64,000 bases of DNA from Apostichopus japonicus (taxonomy: Eukaryota > Echinodermata > Holothuroidea > Aspidochirotida > Stichopodidae). Numbering within the stretch: the stretch's first letter is position 1; the number at the start of each line of letters is the position of its first letter. The position numbers and the translations under genes were made by a program. The stretch is taken from positions 16,498,269 through 16,562,268 of the forward strand of contig NC_092572.1 in the NCBI RefSeq assembly GCF_037975245.1, in the 5' to 3' direction. Below, in pieces: positions 49,852 to 60,413 of the stretch. The notes below the pieces were generated by a model. The model did no database searches, was not told the DNA's origin, and worked only from the letters and a program-made list of their open reading frames with translations.

Positions 49852-50144
49852 CACGTTGTATGCTCCTTGCAATAGTTCCGAACGGGTTTCTTCTTTGATA
49901 TGTTGTGGAGCTTCAATTTCGGCTCATTTGACAGGCTCGAACTGATACGGTTCTATATCCTAACAGTAACACCTCAGGTCCACCCTCAACATTTGGTTCA
50001 ATATTGGCATGATCCTCGCCTTCACTCTCAGCTTCGAATATTACAGTAGAAAGGGCACTCTATTTCTAGTACAATTTCACTGCCTGGTGAAGAACCACTA
50101 TCACTTTGAACTTCGGTTGCCACATTTGGTTCTAAATCTGACAT
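49852..50144 (-). pseudogene. Broken first exon of a transposon- or host-associated protein (EPYQFEP motif)
   Basis: The minus strand starts MSDLEPNVATEVQSDSGSSP at 50144. It shifts frame to EAESEGEDHANIEPNVEGG, then again to DIEPYQFEPVK-stop-AEIEAPQHIKEE and QGAYNV, and ends at a good donor (G|GTAAG, GT at 50851 minus 1,000, i.e. 49851-49850). An acidic, serine-rich leader followed by EPYxFEP resembles the opening exon of proteins that are repeated many times in some invertebrate genomes (from memory, low certainty). Two frameshifts and one stop make it a relic. Confidence 0.4.
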
Positions 50145-50870
50145 TCGACGGGAAATTTAGATTTGATTTCGCGCTGACTTGTTATCGATTGTTTTGTGTA
50201 TTTATGTACACGTGTCGGAGTGTAGGTATGATGTTCGGAGGAAACAGCGAGAGCAAATCGTGTTCCTAAAATGTTGTCACATTAGGTCATGAGATTACGA
50301 AAACAAATTTCGAAGGGAAAAATCAAGTTTTTAACTGGCAGAGTGGTTGATATATGTTCTAGAGAACATGCTTAAATGGATCCCAAAAATACAGGATGTT
50401 GAAATTTTCGTGTCATGCCATAATCAGTAAGAATTTGAAAATTGCCATTTTAGACTCTATGAGCCTTAAGTATAGCTAAGGGGGTATTGGTTATGATGTG
50501 TAATCACGGAATATGACAAAAACGTCTCATCATTTTACGCTTGAGTGATTTGGGGGCAAATTTTGTGAAAAATCACCAAAATATCGCAATGTGGCACGAG
50601 ATTGACACAGACGTAACAACACATTGGTACACCATGTGCCCCAAAATGCACTGACGAAGTAATAATTAGACTGGAAGAACATGTTCATGGCCTGTAGAGA
50701 CCACTGTACTACCTGTGTCTGTTGTTTTGATCTGTGTGTTATTGAGATGTGTAGTAGTACAAGTAAAGGATGGTATAAGGAGCCACTAATTTCAATGTTA
50801 AACTATAGAACAAGTAAAACCTGAGGAACTGAAGTTGTACATCTGGTGAGTAGTCTACTTTTATACAGTG
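50145..50870. other. Unannotated region
   Basis: No supportable coding frame, RNA gene or repeat was found between the broken exon and the hAT-type element. Confidence 0.5.
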
Positions 50871-51811
50871 TAGTGCTGATAGTCGTGATCGATTAATCGC
50901 CAGTAGTCGCGATTACACTTTGGAAGTTTGATTAATCGCTCTCAAAACCTAAGTTGCGATTACTGGACTAAAGCTAGCACTACACACAATCTGCTATTGA
51001 AAAATAGCCTAACCTACCAAAACAACACTTAAGCAGTTTGTCAGCAAATATCGCAAACACAGGTTCTTACAATGCTACACTAGAACTGTGCTGTGTTAAA
51101 AATCAGTAAGCACCTGTTCAGGTTAGACTCATGCGTTTACTTGTTAGTAATACGATTGTTCTGCAGTGCAACATTTAGTCCTAGCAATGTTTCATCATTG
51201 CGCATAATTGCAAATTCCCAAATTTATTAATCTTTAATGATTGCCAAAGAATTTGTAATTTCTTCAAACATGCATGTTTACAGTATATTTCATTTCTGGC
51301 CAGTGGTTCACATGTATCATATGTCTGATAGAGTGTGTCGATTGCGGTGAAGTTTCATTTCAATGCGTCATAATATGTGCGTGCTATCACGCTAGGCTAA
51401 AGCCTAGCCTAGAAGGTGAACGTCCTTCTACAGAAAACTCTTGCATAGTAATAATCACACCGCTACAGGGTGTTGCATCTATTCATTTTTTTGCTGTCAT
51501 TAGTGCTAGTAGTTGTAGTAGCCTTGTAGATCCATTCCAAAGTTTTTGATTTACTTTGGAGGATTTTAAGAAATGTTGAATATTGAAATTTGTTGACAGT
51601 TTTTGTTTGGTAGATGTTTTAACATGAATTAGACATCACACATTAAGACTTGAAAGAACAAATACGGACAGTGCACCATGGAGAAAGATTTGTTTGACTG
51701 TATTTCTGCAATGTAGAAATGACAGTGATGATGCCATAACTGTAACCGAGTATCGCGAGAAGAGCTATGCGATTAATCAACTACAAAAGTAAGAGTTGAC
51801 TATCAGCACTA
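50871..51811. mobile_element. Non-autonomous hAT-type element, 941 bp
   Basis: The terminal inverted repeat TAGTGCTGATAGTC (50871-50884) is matched perfectly by GACTATCAGCACTA (51798-51811). The flanks are ATACAGTG (50863-50870) and ATACTGTG (51812-51819), an 8-bp target duplication with one difference. GATTAATCGC motifs recur near both ends in either orientation and may be subterminal binding repeats. There is no transposase frame, so it would need a transposase supplied in trans. An 8-bp duplication with short TIRs fits hAT. Confidence 0.85.
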
Positions 51812-52000
51812 ATACTGTGTACCTAGCAGAGCAAAAAGCGACAGTCAGAATTAAAATGCATACATTACAACGTAATATATGTGGTGTAAGAATCAGTTTT
51901 ATTGAGACCCAGACTGCAATCAGAATAAGGATAGGCCTGTATACAGTAACACATTTGTAACTGGAAAGCTCACACCTTCACAATGTCAGACTAAGATTGG

Positions 52001-52285
52001 ATGGCATGGGCTGATGAAATAAATGCAAAAGTGGCAAAATATACATCAGCCCCAGCAAGTTACACAAAGGGATGCAGGATGTGGACAGGTGCCTACACCA
52101 TCAGTATGCCAGGGGCACCAGCATATGGCATTATCCGCACAATGCTATCCCTGGCAGCTAAGAGAAGAGCCACATTCCAGCATCTGCTCTTCAAAGTATT
52201 GTGCAAAGAAATTAATTTTGAAGTACCAAATCATTTCACATCTCCCACATACTGTATGCCACAACAGCCTATGCGTGGAGGTGTC
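52001..52285 (+). pseudogene. His-Me finger (HNH, zinc-binding) endonuclease relic, frameshifted
   Basis: Frame 1 from 52001 carries GCRMWTGAYT and APAYGIIRTML. A second frame, open from 52023, carries ISHLPHTVCHNSLCVEVSH (about 52229-52285). Joined, these give the order seen in the zinc-binding-loop homing-endonuclease family: GCxxWTG, YGxIR, then SHLCHNxLCVNxxHL. The frame must change near 52215-52230. The expected cysteine in SHLCHN appears disrupted by an inserted PHTV. Such proteins use a metal-dependent His-Cys/HNH fold to cut DNA; this copy is too broken to do so. It directly abuts Mutator-like remnant B on the opposite strand. Confidence 0.55.
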
Positions 52286-52550
52286 ACATCCATTGCTTGT
52301 GTCTCTGTGAGCCATCATAGCACTGTGACAGGCCCTTAATAAGACTTGCAAATTTACTAACCTGTTTATTGTAGATTTCGTCATATATCAGAGGAGAGTA
52401 CTGCTTTAGTCAGTGCTCTGTAGAGAGACCTGTTTAGGTGTACTACATCAGAATGATAAGCTGCAGCCATTGTTCTACTGGACCCATTACATGCCTTGCC
52501 ATCAGCATCAGTTGTGAGGTACATGACCGTACCCATTCTTCATAATAATA
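52286..52550 (-). pseudogene. Mutator-like transposase remnant, copy B (internally deleted)
   Basis: The minus strand contains NRLVNLQVLLRACHSAMMAH, nearly the same as copy A at 47.1-47.2 kb. At higher coordinates 52385-52505 aligns in DNA with the core part of copy C (the TCAGAGGAGAGTACTGCTTT block at 57,899; GCCTTGCCATCAGCATCAGT). It therefore joins pieces from separate parts of the gene and has lost most of the coding region. No intact frame remains. It is followed on the right by duplicated block B. Confidence 0.55.
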
Positions 52551-52872
52551 ATCAGTTTTTATCCTTAAAATATACCAATTTTCCAGTGACCTATTCACTA
52601 GTTTGTTTGTATACAAATGCTTATAAGCATTTATTGGAAGTCTAAGCAGTTGAATAGCTGCACATAGAATGATACAAGACAAGACTTACACTGAGAAACT
52701 AGTCAATATCATCTACAACAACGATTTAGGAACGTTGTTTGAACAGCGCCCTCATTCTAGATCTGGTCACAGCTAGTACATAGCTCTCCTGAGTATTTTT
52801 CACCAACATCTGACAAAATACCTTTGAAAAGCAGTGCCAAAGTAACAAGTAACTTTTTCTCTTTCACTTTAG

Positions 52873-52961
52873 AGCCACAGCTAAGGGCGCATGCTTACTG
52901 GATGCTGGGAGTGATAACATTTTCAGAGGGAAGAAGGCCAACCAAGTTTCCACCAGAGGGG
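52873..52961 (+). other. Exon-like 89-bp segment, copy B
   Basis: An acceptor tract ending CACTTTAG (to 52872) and a donor GTAAGTAG (from 52962) frame 89 bp with one open frame carrying RAHAYWMLGVITFSEGRRPT and PPEGG. It is the partner of 47819-47907. Between the two copies most differences are silent or conservative as far as I can see by eye. Confidence 0.5.
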
Positions 52962-53276
52962 GTAAGTAGCACCAAACTGAGGGACTGTGCTTAAAACACA
53001 TTGTGTGGACCCAAGAACAATTTAGACATTCAGTAGATGCCTGTCATGCTGATGGAATAACTTCTAATCACACTAGGGAATATGTCAACCATTGGGCTCT
53101 CACTTGTTTAAAGTTCAGTACTGTATTATTCATATAGACTGTACAACATGAGTGAGACACCATATGAAGATTCACACAATAGACAGAGATAAACAAAAAT
53201 GATATAAGTCATTACTTCTGAAACTATCATAAAAAGAGGTTTAAAGTGGATTTTAGAAATGTCAGCTGTTACTTAA

Positions 53277-53400
53277 GCTGGCATACTCCTATTACAGTAG
53301 CTTCTATATCAATCAGCGCCAAGTGTGCTTCTTCAGAAAAAGTGCCAAAAAGCAACAGGAGACATCTTTTTTGATATGTCATCAATCACTGGACTGGTTT
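53277..53400 (+). mobile_element. TTAA-associated short DNA transposon, copy 4 (5' fragment)
   Basis: It begins after TTAA (53273-53276) with GCTGGCATACTCCTATTACAG and aligns with copies 2 and 3 for about 120 bp, through CAACAGGAGACATC and ATCAATCACTGGACTGG, then stops. It is part of duplicated block B. Confidence 0.65.
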
Positions 53401-53805
53401 ATGTTTTTAGTTCTACCATGTAGCTTGTACTCTCCCTCTCTCTGAGTTGTGCTCTCCTCCTTCTGTATGCTCTGTCTCTCTTATATAGTCTATCATACTG
53501 TTGTTTCCTTTGCATCTGTTTCAGAGTCTGGATACATGGACTATTTGAGCTCACCTCTAATCCTGCAGCTTCCATCTTCCTGGCTATGGACTCTTCAGGC
53601 CCTTTATTTGTAATGTTTGTGGCACTGTGGTCCCTGTACTGACTGTTGCGTGAAATGTTTGTGCTATGTTTTGGAATGGAAACTCTAGAGCATTATTGAC
53701 TACCTCTGCTTTTTGAGTGGAAGTCTGAAACTGAGTGGACCATAAACATTTGCTGCAGGTGGGTGTCTCAGGTATTTCATTTACAGTACTGATTTGGCTT
53801 AACTC
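53400..53805 (-). pseudogene. Unidentified coding remnant in two frames
   Basis: From about 53805 the minus strand is open for 70-odd codons (SQISTVNEIPETPTCSKCLW, then HATVSTGTTVPQ) to a TAG at 53584-53586. A shifted frame then reads GPEESIARKMEAAGLEVSS, TLKQMQRKQQYDRLYKRDRA and YRRRRAQLRERE, a strongly basic, helix-forming stretch, down to about 53400. The change of frame near 53600 looks like one indel in an older coding sequence. I do not recognise the family; a transposon-encoded protein is a reasonable guess given the neighbours. Confidence 0.35.
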
Positions 53806-54275
53806 CTCTTTTCTGACTGAACCCCAAACACAGTGACATAAGTCTTAACTTGGCCAGGCTATCTTGGAGGTTGCAGTACAAGCTATGTACCAGGAGGCAC
53901 CCTTCCAGATAAGTGGGAGTGCTGTTTAACCATTAAAATAACAATGAATGGACATAAATAAACTTGGTTTACTTGCAGATTGCGAACAATAGTTATTCTT
54001 AAGAGATGTAAATTTGGTTTTTTATTAGAGTTGAAGTATGAAACTTTGTTTCCGAGCGAAAACATGTTACTTGAAGCAAAATAAAGATGCCCCGCCCATT
54101 CTGCTAGGACGCTTCCATTTTTCAAAAATGCGTTTTCTCTTTTTATTTTTTTCTATTTTGTTTAATATAAATTTGGCATGAGACATGTTAATCAGGTTAA
54201 CTTTGATGGAATAATTTATACCAGTGGAAAAACTTAACAGTTATTACTTTCATTTCGGATCATTTCCGAACAAGA
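53806..54275. other. Unannotated region
   Basis: AT-rich sequence with no recognisable gene up to the target duplication of the hAT-type element at 54276-54283. Confidence 0.5.
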
Positions 54276-54283
54276 TAACACAC

Positions 54284-55775
54284 TAAGGGTGTGACCATTT
54301 AAACGATTAACTGTTTAACCGGCCGCAAATGCACTATCTGTTTAGAAAATCACAAACCGTATAAACGGAAAATTAAAAAAAAAAATCAAATACATTTTAA
54401 ACATGAAAATTATTTAAAAATATGTAAAGAACTGAGTAATGTACTGCAAACTATCAATAAAAAACAGAAAAACGATGTTTTAGGCATGAATAATGTGTTC
54501 AATATAACTATAGTATTAGGCCAATAGTCACAAGCTCATGATAGTGTCGTCAATTCGTTTTCTCAGTTTAAATTTGCGACATATATCACCCGTGTACACC
54601 GATCAATGGCATGGTGAAATCCAGTGTGAAAATATGTCGATGCCAAAAGACGCAAATGGTCGTTCTAGAAAGTATCGTAATAACATTAACAACACAAGGC
54701 CAGTTGGCTCTCTCAGGTCCGCACGTATACAGCCATTTTTTCCACACATGGTATTATACTGTGCATGCATTTTGGGCGGGACTGCGGCAAACATAAAAGA
54801 ATATGAATGAAAATGATAAACCTTACGATATTTTTCACAAATATTGATGCTTAGATAAGTGCTTCCTCACAATCAACGAGCCGCCCCAAAATTCGCTCCG
54901 CTTACGTAAAACTTCTATATATATATAACACGTGGAAAAAATTCGAGTTTTTACACGCATAATTCCCACTGACATTGGTCATAGAACATAAGTAGGTCAT
55001 TGACATTTGAACTTGCCCAAGTTCATCGCATCATGGGAACGACACAACACATTGAACATGATGTTACATTCTTCCGCCATCTGGACTCAGAGTGTAAATT
55101 TTGGTGTAATATGCAAATTATGAATGGTACTGCGCTGCGCGGTTAAAATTTAACCTATTGCGACAACAATTTTGGGAAGCTGTTGTTGAAGAAACTTTTG
55201 TATCAAATGTAAAGTACTGTATCATGTATGTGACACAAGAGAAAGAAAATGAAATCGGAGGCTGCTACAACCCATCGCAAAACACGTGCGTAATTTGTTT
55301 TCTAAACATGACTTTTAATGAGTAATCAGGAAAGGTGGGTAAGTTTGTTAAGTTAGGCGAGTTTTTGTTTAAAAACTTTTGATAGATAGACAAATATATT
55401 GTTTTTTTTTCTTCAAAAGTTACGTTGTTGCCGAAGGCCTAGTTATATAAATTCAGTGATCTGAACTTCTGAAGACCACGATATACTGATCAGGTGTGTT
55501 ATTCTTTTCATCAATTATTACACGTAATGTTCGCAATATTATTGGGCCTAATTAGTAATTAACATACATTGATCGTTGTCTTGTTACCTGAATTGCTACT
55601 TTTTTGAAAAATAAAAAAAAACCCTTAATTATTGTACTCATGTCCTATTTTCATTAAAAGTTGAGTGACATTACTTCGAAAAAGCCGCAACCGGGAAACA
55701 GCGTTTAAAAGTTTAACCTACCGGCAGGTTATACGGTTAAATGGTTAGTGAAATATCCGTTAGGTCACACCCTTA
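54284..55775. mobile_element. Non-autonomous hAT-type element, 1,492 bp
   Basis: TAAGGGTGTGACC (from 54284) and GGTCACACCCTTA (to 55775) form a perfect 13-bp inverted repeat. The flanks TAACACAC (54276-54283) and TAACACAA (55776-55783) are an 8-bp target duplication with one mismatch. Subterminal GTTTAAC/GGTTAAA motifs with CCGGC cluster at both ends. The longest internal ORF (54538-54810, 90 codons) lacks transposase motifs. The element would depend on an unrelated full-length hAT. Confidence 0.85.
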
Positions 55776-55783
55776 TAACACAA

Positions 55784-57790
55784 AAAAAAAAAAAAAAACT
55801 TTATGGAATAAAAATATACTGAAAACCATATCGCAAAAACACAAAATCGCCTATAACTCGAAAACGGAAGGAGATTTTGACTTTTGTCAGCTGTGTAGGG
55901 ATTTCCTAAACCGAATTTTGATGCGCTCTATCCACCTGTGTCATTTATGAGCTTCTCTGATGTAAGCTGCAGTACGTAATTTCTCTATACCAGTTCCGCA
56001 ACATTTATTTACGCAGTAAACATTGTTCATTATGTTCAATGTTCAAAGTTGTGCTCCACACGCTTCACAGATATTGTTTTATGTCGTTCATTTTCAATTC
56101 TAGTTTAAAATTACATTTTCGAACGATGCATTGCATGCCTTGTCAAACATTCCTGATTAGTAAAACTAAGGAAGGATATTTGATTGATATGATTTTATGA
56201 GCTGTTCTACTTGAAAAATGATGATAAAATCGAAAAACAAAACATTTACTTCTCATGTGACGCATACCGGGAGACTCATAAAAACCCCCTTCTCATTAAA
56301 TTAAATTTACATGCCGTCAGGCCAGTTGAAAGCCCTCCCCAGTAATGTTTGATCAGCTCTTCCCAATAAACAATACTCAGATAAGCAATGAAAATATATT
56401 CATTTTCCACAGGTTTCTCCCCAACTTGGGCCCAAGCCACTGCTTTATTTTCCTAGCAGTCATGGAAACAATTGTTTGCAACTCTTTGGCTGGCCAGGGG
56501 TTTTCAAGTTTTATTAATAGCACAACTTCTGATTGGTTTATTCAAGATAAACTTTCTATCCCTGCTGGATTGTTCTACTTATATATATGAATGAATATTT
56601 GGTTTTCAATTAACTTAGTTACAGGTAACATCCATTCCATTATGAACAGTAGGGGCAAAATAATGTTTGCTTCTAGAGTAAGCCAACCAAAGGTTCTGCA
56701 GTGCTAAACCCCCCACGAAGATAAATACTATGCTAATTAACAGATGGTAGGCGTGAATTTGACAAAGCCAGGTTTATGATTGGACTAGGCCTCTCAAAAA
56801 AGTTTGGTCGCTGGGGATATCCAGGGTAGGGAATGCACATGTAAGCAGCATACTGTAGGTGGCCCAGACCCAGGCTGCGACCTTAATTACCAGGGCAGTC
56901 CATCTGCATTCGCGGGCAACTTACAGTAACTGGGTTAGGGGGAAAGTAACAGGATGTTTTTTATTTTGCGTGCATTGAAGCCGGGGGGAAGATTTTTTGG
57001 TTTGAAAGTGAGTGCGGTAAACGGTACTGTAGTACGTCAAGTAACACAGGAATTTATTGGAAAAAAAGATCTCTTTGATATCCAGCTACGACTGTTTCAT
57101 TGTGTAAATTTTTTTTTTATTTCTTGTTTTTCTGACGCTGGGTTCATTGGTGAGTTACTTAAACTTATCTTAGTTTAATACCTGCCTATAACTTAAGTAC
57201 TTGTTACGATCGACCAAGACCAGTTTTTATTATCCTAGCCAAATAATTTTTCAAACACCTAGTACAGAACTTACTCTGTCTTATATACAATCAAACTTTT
57301 GCAACGTTTGTAATATTCCTTGGCCACTTCTGGTATAGTCTGAAAACGGCTGTAGTTACACTAAGGATTCAACGTAGGTCACAACCTTGATATGTCTAGA
57401 ATTGCCTTTGCCGTTGTTGATCGCGATAACTTTCGTGGAAATTTCGTTGAAACTACGTTGACAACCGTGCCCGCAGTAGTCTAAATCTTAATGAAATTAT
57501 TTTTTTGTTATTATTTTTTTTTATCGATTTTCAACTTTTCTTATCGATCGTTGATTTTTTTTCAATGGGAGTTAAGCGAAATCAGTACTGTAGTTGTGTG
57601 CTGTCAGTGTGGGATATTAGCAGAGATCTCTTTGTAGCATTTGGAATGAATGGAAATGTGTACTTCCTGCCCCTCTTGCATACAAATGAATGCTTTGGGC
57701 AATGTGAATGATTTCCAATGTAGCAATTTGCAAGGCAGTCTTAACATGTTGATAAAGCCTTCACAACTTTGCAGTGGTCGTATTTGAGGG
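55784..57790. other. Unannotated AT-rich region
   Basis: It begins with an A16 run next to the hAT-type element. Several short plus-strand ORFs (for example 56345-56590, 56954-57178 and 57505-57711) have no recognisable domain and biased, T-rich codons. T-rich tracts lie near 57107-57118 and 57500-57560. I see no RNA gene or terminal-repeat pair. Confidence 0.5.
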
Positions 57791-57792
57791 CT

Positions 57793-58973
57793 TTAATTCC
57801 TGCAAGTAGTCACCTCTGCCAGTACAAGGCAGGTCAAGTCCTCTGCAATGCACTTTTGTATCAAGTGCTTCCTAGTCACAGTTTGTGCAGGTAACATATC
57901 AGAGGAGAGTACTGCTTTAGCCAGTGCTCTGCGGAGTGACTTGAGTAGGTGAACTTGGTCTAACAGCATATGGTTCTCTGTTTCAGAATGAGTAGCTGCA
58001 GCCATTGTACCAGTGAACCCTTTAACATGCCTTGCCATCAGCATCAGTTGTTAGGCACTTCTCCTTTAGTGGGTTCTTACCAGTAAGTAATATGGATGCA
58101 CAAATCTTTCCACCATTCTGTTCATCTTTGACATTGGCATCTTTACTGAACAGCCCTCATTGCCTGGAAATTGCAACTTGTGACCCCTTCTTCTATTCAT
58201 TTCACCAATTAAGTTACAGTTGTTACTGTGATTGTAATCAAAATTAATTTATCCATGGTGACATTCTCAACAATTACATCTCTGTATTGGCTTGCACGAA
58301 CAAATGGAGTCTTACTTTTTGCATTACGCAGACAGGTATGATATTGACGATCATATTCTGCAAAAATTGGAGAGTCTTTTGAGAGGCCATGCAGTTGCAG
58401 TGTCTTCTTTATACACCCCTTTTCTGACATATCATTTTCATTCATTTCTTCTATTGCAGGTCCAAACTGGTTGGCTGACTTTTGTAGTGTTCTGACAGCG
58501 GGACTGGGAAGAGAGATGCTGCTGAGCAATCTATGAGCTGCACTTGAACTGATCTACATCTGATGCAAGCCTAACTGCCGTGCAATGTTTAGTTCTGTGG
58601 GATTCTTGCCAGGTTTGCTTCTTGGTTTAAACCTTTGTAGATGGGCAAGAGCTTACAGTACCTTTGTATCTTCAGAGAATGCATCCAAACACAACCTTTG
58701 AGCCAAGTCCCACAAATTCTTCATATCTAAGTTTGCAAGAGGAATAGGTGCCACATCAGAAGGGGTAGGCATGTCACCAGTGCAGTTGGCATCAGCTGTA
58801 CGAGCTGTAAAACCGAACCTGTTACCTGGCTTCAATGTTGTTGCACGCCTACCAAACATATCTTTCCTTTTACCCATTAAAATATGACAATTTCCTAGTG
58901 ACCTATTCAGTGGCGTCTTTCGCGACTGACTGCACTTTTGTTCTGAACTTTTTTTCGATACATTTGTCTCCAC
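57793..58973 (-). pseudogene. Mutator-like transposase, copy C, with several frame breaks
   Basis: The minus strand from 58973 reads an N-terminal part (KRKDMFGRRATTLKPGNRFG, DANCTGDMPTPSD, MKNLWDLAQRL). Past a stop follow ELNIARQLGLHQM, SLPSPAVRTLQKSANQFGPA, IEEMNENDMSEKGCIKKTL, SPIFAEYDRQYHTCL and SQYRDVIVENVTMDKLIL. Then come GEMNRRRGHKLQFPGNEGC and KCLTTDADGKA, whose acidic TTDxDG is the presumed catalytic block. After another frame change come MLLDQVHLLKSLRRALAKAV and SSDMLPAQTVTRKHLIQ. This order matches the Mutator-like transposase domain widespread in animal genomes (assignment from memory). It lacks the C-terminus and has at least three breaks. Compared with copy A it has lost an internal N-terminal piece. 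Confidence 0.7.
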
Positions 58974-59626
58974 TGGCGCTCACTTCACAAAGTTATTAGC
59001 CTCCCCAAGCAAATGTTTTTTACCTACTGAAAGAAAGATAATTTGCAATGTGTTTTTCAATGGTTAAACTGATATCATTATTACCATAAATATTGTATTG
59101 ACTTCCCCAATAATTCTAACCAATATGGAAGGGTAATAACACAGCATATGATTGTATGTTATTGGCATGCGATGTAAAAACAGGTGCATGACTATATGAT
59201 ATGCACATTGACATGTGTAACACGCGAAACGTGAACAATTTTGGTTATATTTTTCCCAAATCAGCCCCCCCAAATCATATTGGGCCCCTACGCCTATGAC
59301 GGTAGTTCTATTAGGCATTTTTTTTGGAGTATTCAAAATCATACCAAGTTTTGTGTGGTGGAGTATAAGAATCGCGAGATTCAATTTATGAAAGTGGCAA
59401 GACAAACGTGGTAAATATGACTGATTAAAGGCCAATTTTGACCGAAATTTTTTCAATTTTTAGGTCATTCACAATCACAGGAATATATGAATAGGCCTAG
59501 ATAAACTGTAGTGCGACAGTCGGAAATTCCAACTGTCGCACTCCAATTTTCCAACTATCGTCAGTTTTATCAAGTTCGGGGGTGAGACACCCCCACACCC
59601 ACCCCCCCTCTAGCCACGTCCCTGGG
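58974..59626. other. Unannotated region with one short inverted repeat
   Basis: The 130-codon minus ORF (59456-59064) has no recognisable domain. GTGCGACAGT (59511-59520) is the exact reverse complement of ACTGTCGCAC (59532-59541), leaving an 11-base loop. CCCCCACACCCACCCCCCCT near 59590-59610 is a C-rich patch. Confidence 0.5.
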
Positions 59627-59701
59627 TGTAAGTCACAACTTCTCAAACAATCATTAAAAGAGGTTTAATGTGGAGTCTAAAAAATTTCCATTGTTAGTTT
59701 A

Positions 59702-60144
59702 GATGGCATAATCCTATTAGCATTTACATCAATCCACCACAAGTGTTCTCATTCAGAAAAAGCAACAGGAGAACAACTTTCTTGATATGTTATCAATTAG
59801 GGTCTGGTGTTTTCTTGGCAGGGATGTTAGATACAAGTGATACAAAAATTTGGTCAGTTGAGGTAAGTTTAGACCAATTTAGGCCTCCCTGGAACAGCAT
59901 ACAAAAATTGATTTCTGCTGAGTAAAGAGGTTTGTTTACAAGTGAGGAAAACTTCAGTCTCTTATAGTAAACAAGCAATCTGCATGGTTATGATATAGAA
60001 AATTGAGGGTGCTATGAATGGCCAACTTGTCAGCTATCCAGTAATTGGTTGCATTAAGCTTGTGAGAGCTAAATAGATTAAGGGATCACATTACTTTTTG
60101 ATTTAGTGTGTATTGGGGCATTTAATAGGTGTATACTACCACAG
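59702..60144 (+). mobile_element. TTAA-associated short DNA transposon, copy 5 (near full length, diverged)
   Basis: It begins ATGGCATAATCCTATTAGC near 59702 and continues through GAGGTTTGTTTACAAGTGAG and GTCAGCTATCCAGTAATTGG to GTGTATACTACCACAG near 60144. It matches copy 2 over the whole length with many substitutions and some indels. The TTAA at the left is changed (GTTTA). The 70 bp before it match the flanks of copies 3 and 4, so it shares an ancestral insertion site with them. Confidence 0.7.
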
Positions 60145-60413
60145 ACCCTTTTATCATGCCGACTAGTATTCAGCAATTGGTTGAGCAATATTGTGTGTCT
60201 ATGTGTAGGATATTTTATTTGACCGCATAAGAATCATAAACATTTTCAGAAGTCCAACACCTGTTAACAAACAATTTAATAACTTGTTAGTAGTTTTATT
60301 TTACCATCATTTGGTAGCATAGAATGCCATTAGTTGAATCACAGAAACTATATTTGATAAGTTGAAACTATGAACAATTAACAGTGTGTTTTGTTTGTTT
60401 TCTATCAAAATAG
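60145..60413. other. Intron-like AT-rich spacer
   Basis: No gene is seen. It ends in a T-rich tract and CAAAATAG at 60413, a plausible 3' splice site before the exon-like segment. Confidence 0.4.

Larger units (their letters stand above)
52525..53400 (+). repeat. Duplicated block, copy B (partner 47485-48560)
   Basis: It matches block A over nearly its full length with scattered substitutions and small indels, for example TAGTACATAGCTCTCC against TAATAGCTCTCC. It includes the exon-like 89 bp and the start of the same short transposon, where similarity stops near 53400. Confidence 0.85.

Noticed and set aside
54538-54810. 90-codon ORF as the hAT transposase
   Set aside because: It is too short and has none of the hAT DDE, zinc-finger or dimerisation motifs.
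59064-59456. 130-codon minus-strand ORF as a gene
   Set aside because: No domain, no splice or promoter support, and composition like the surrounding non-coding DNA.
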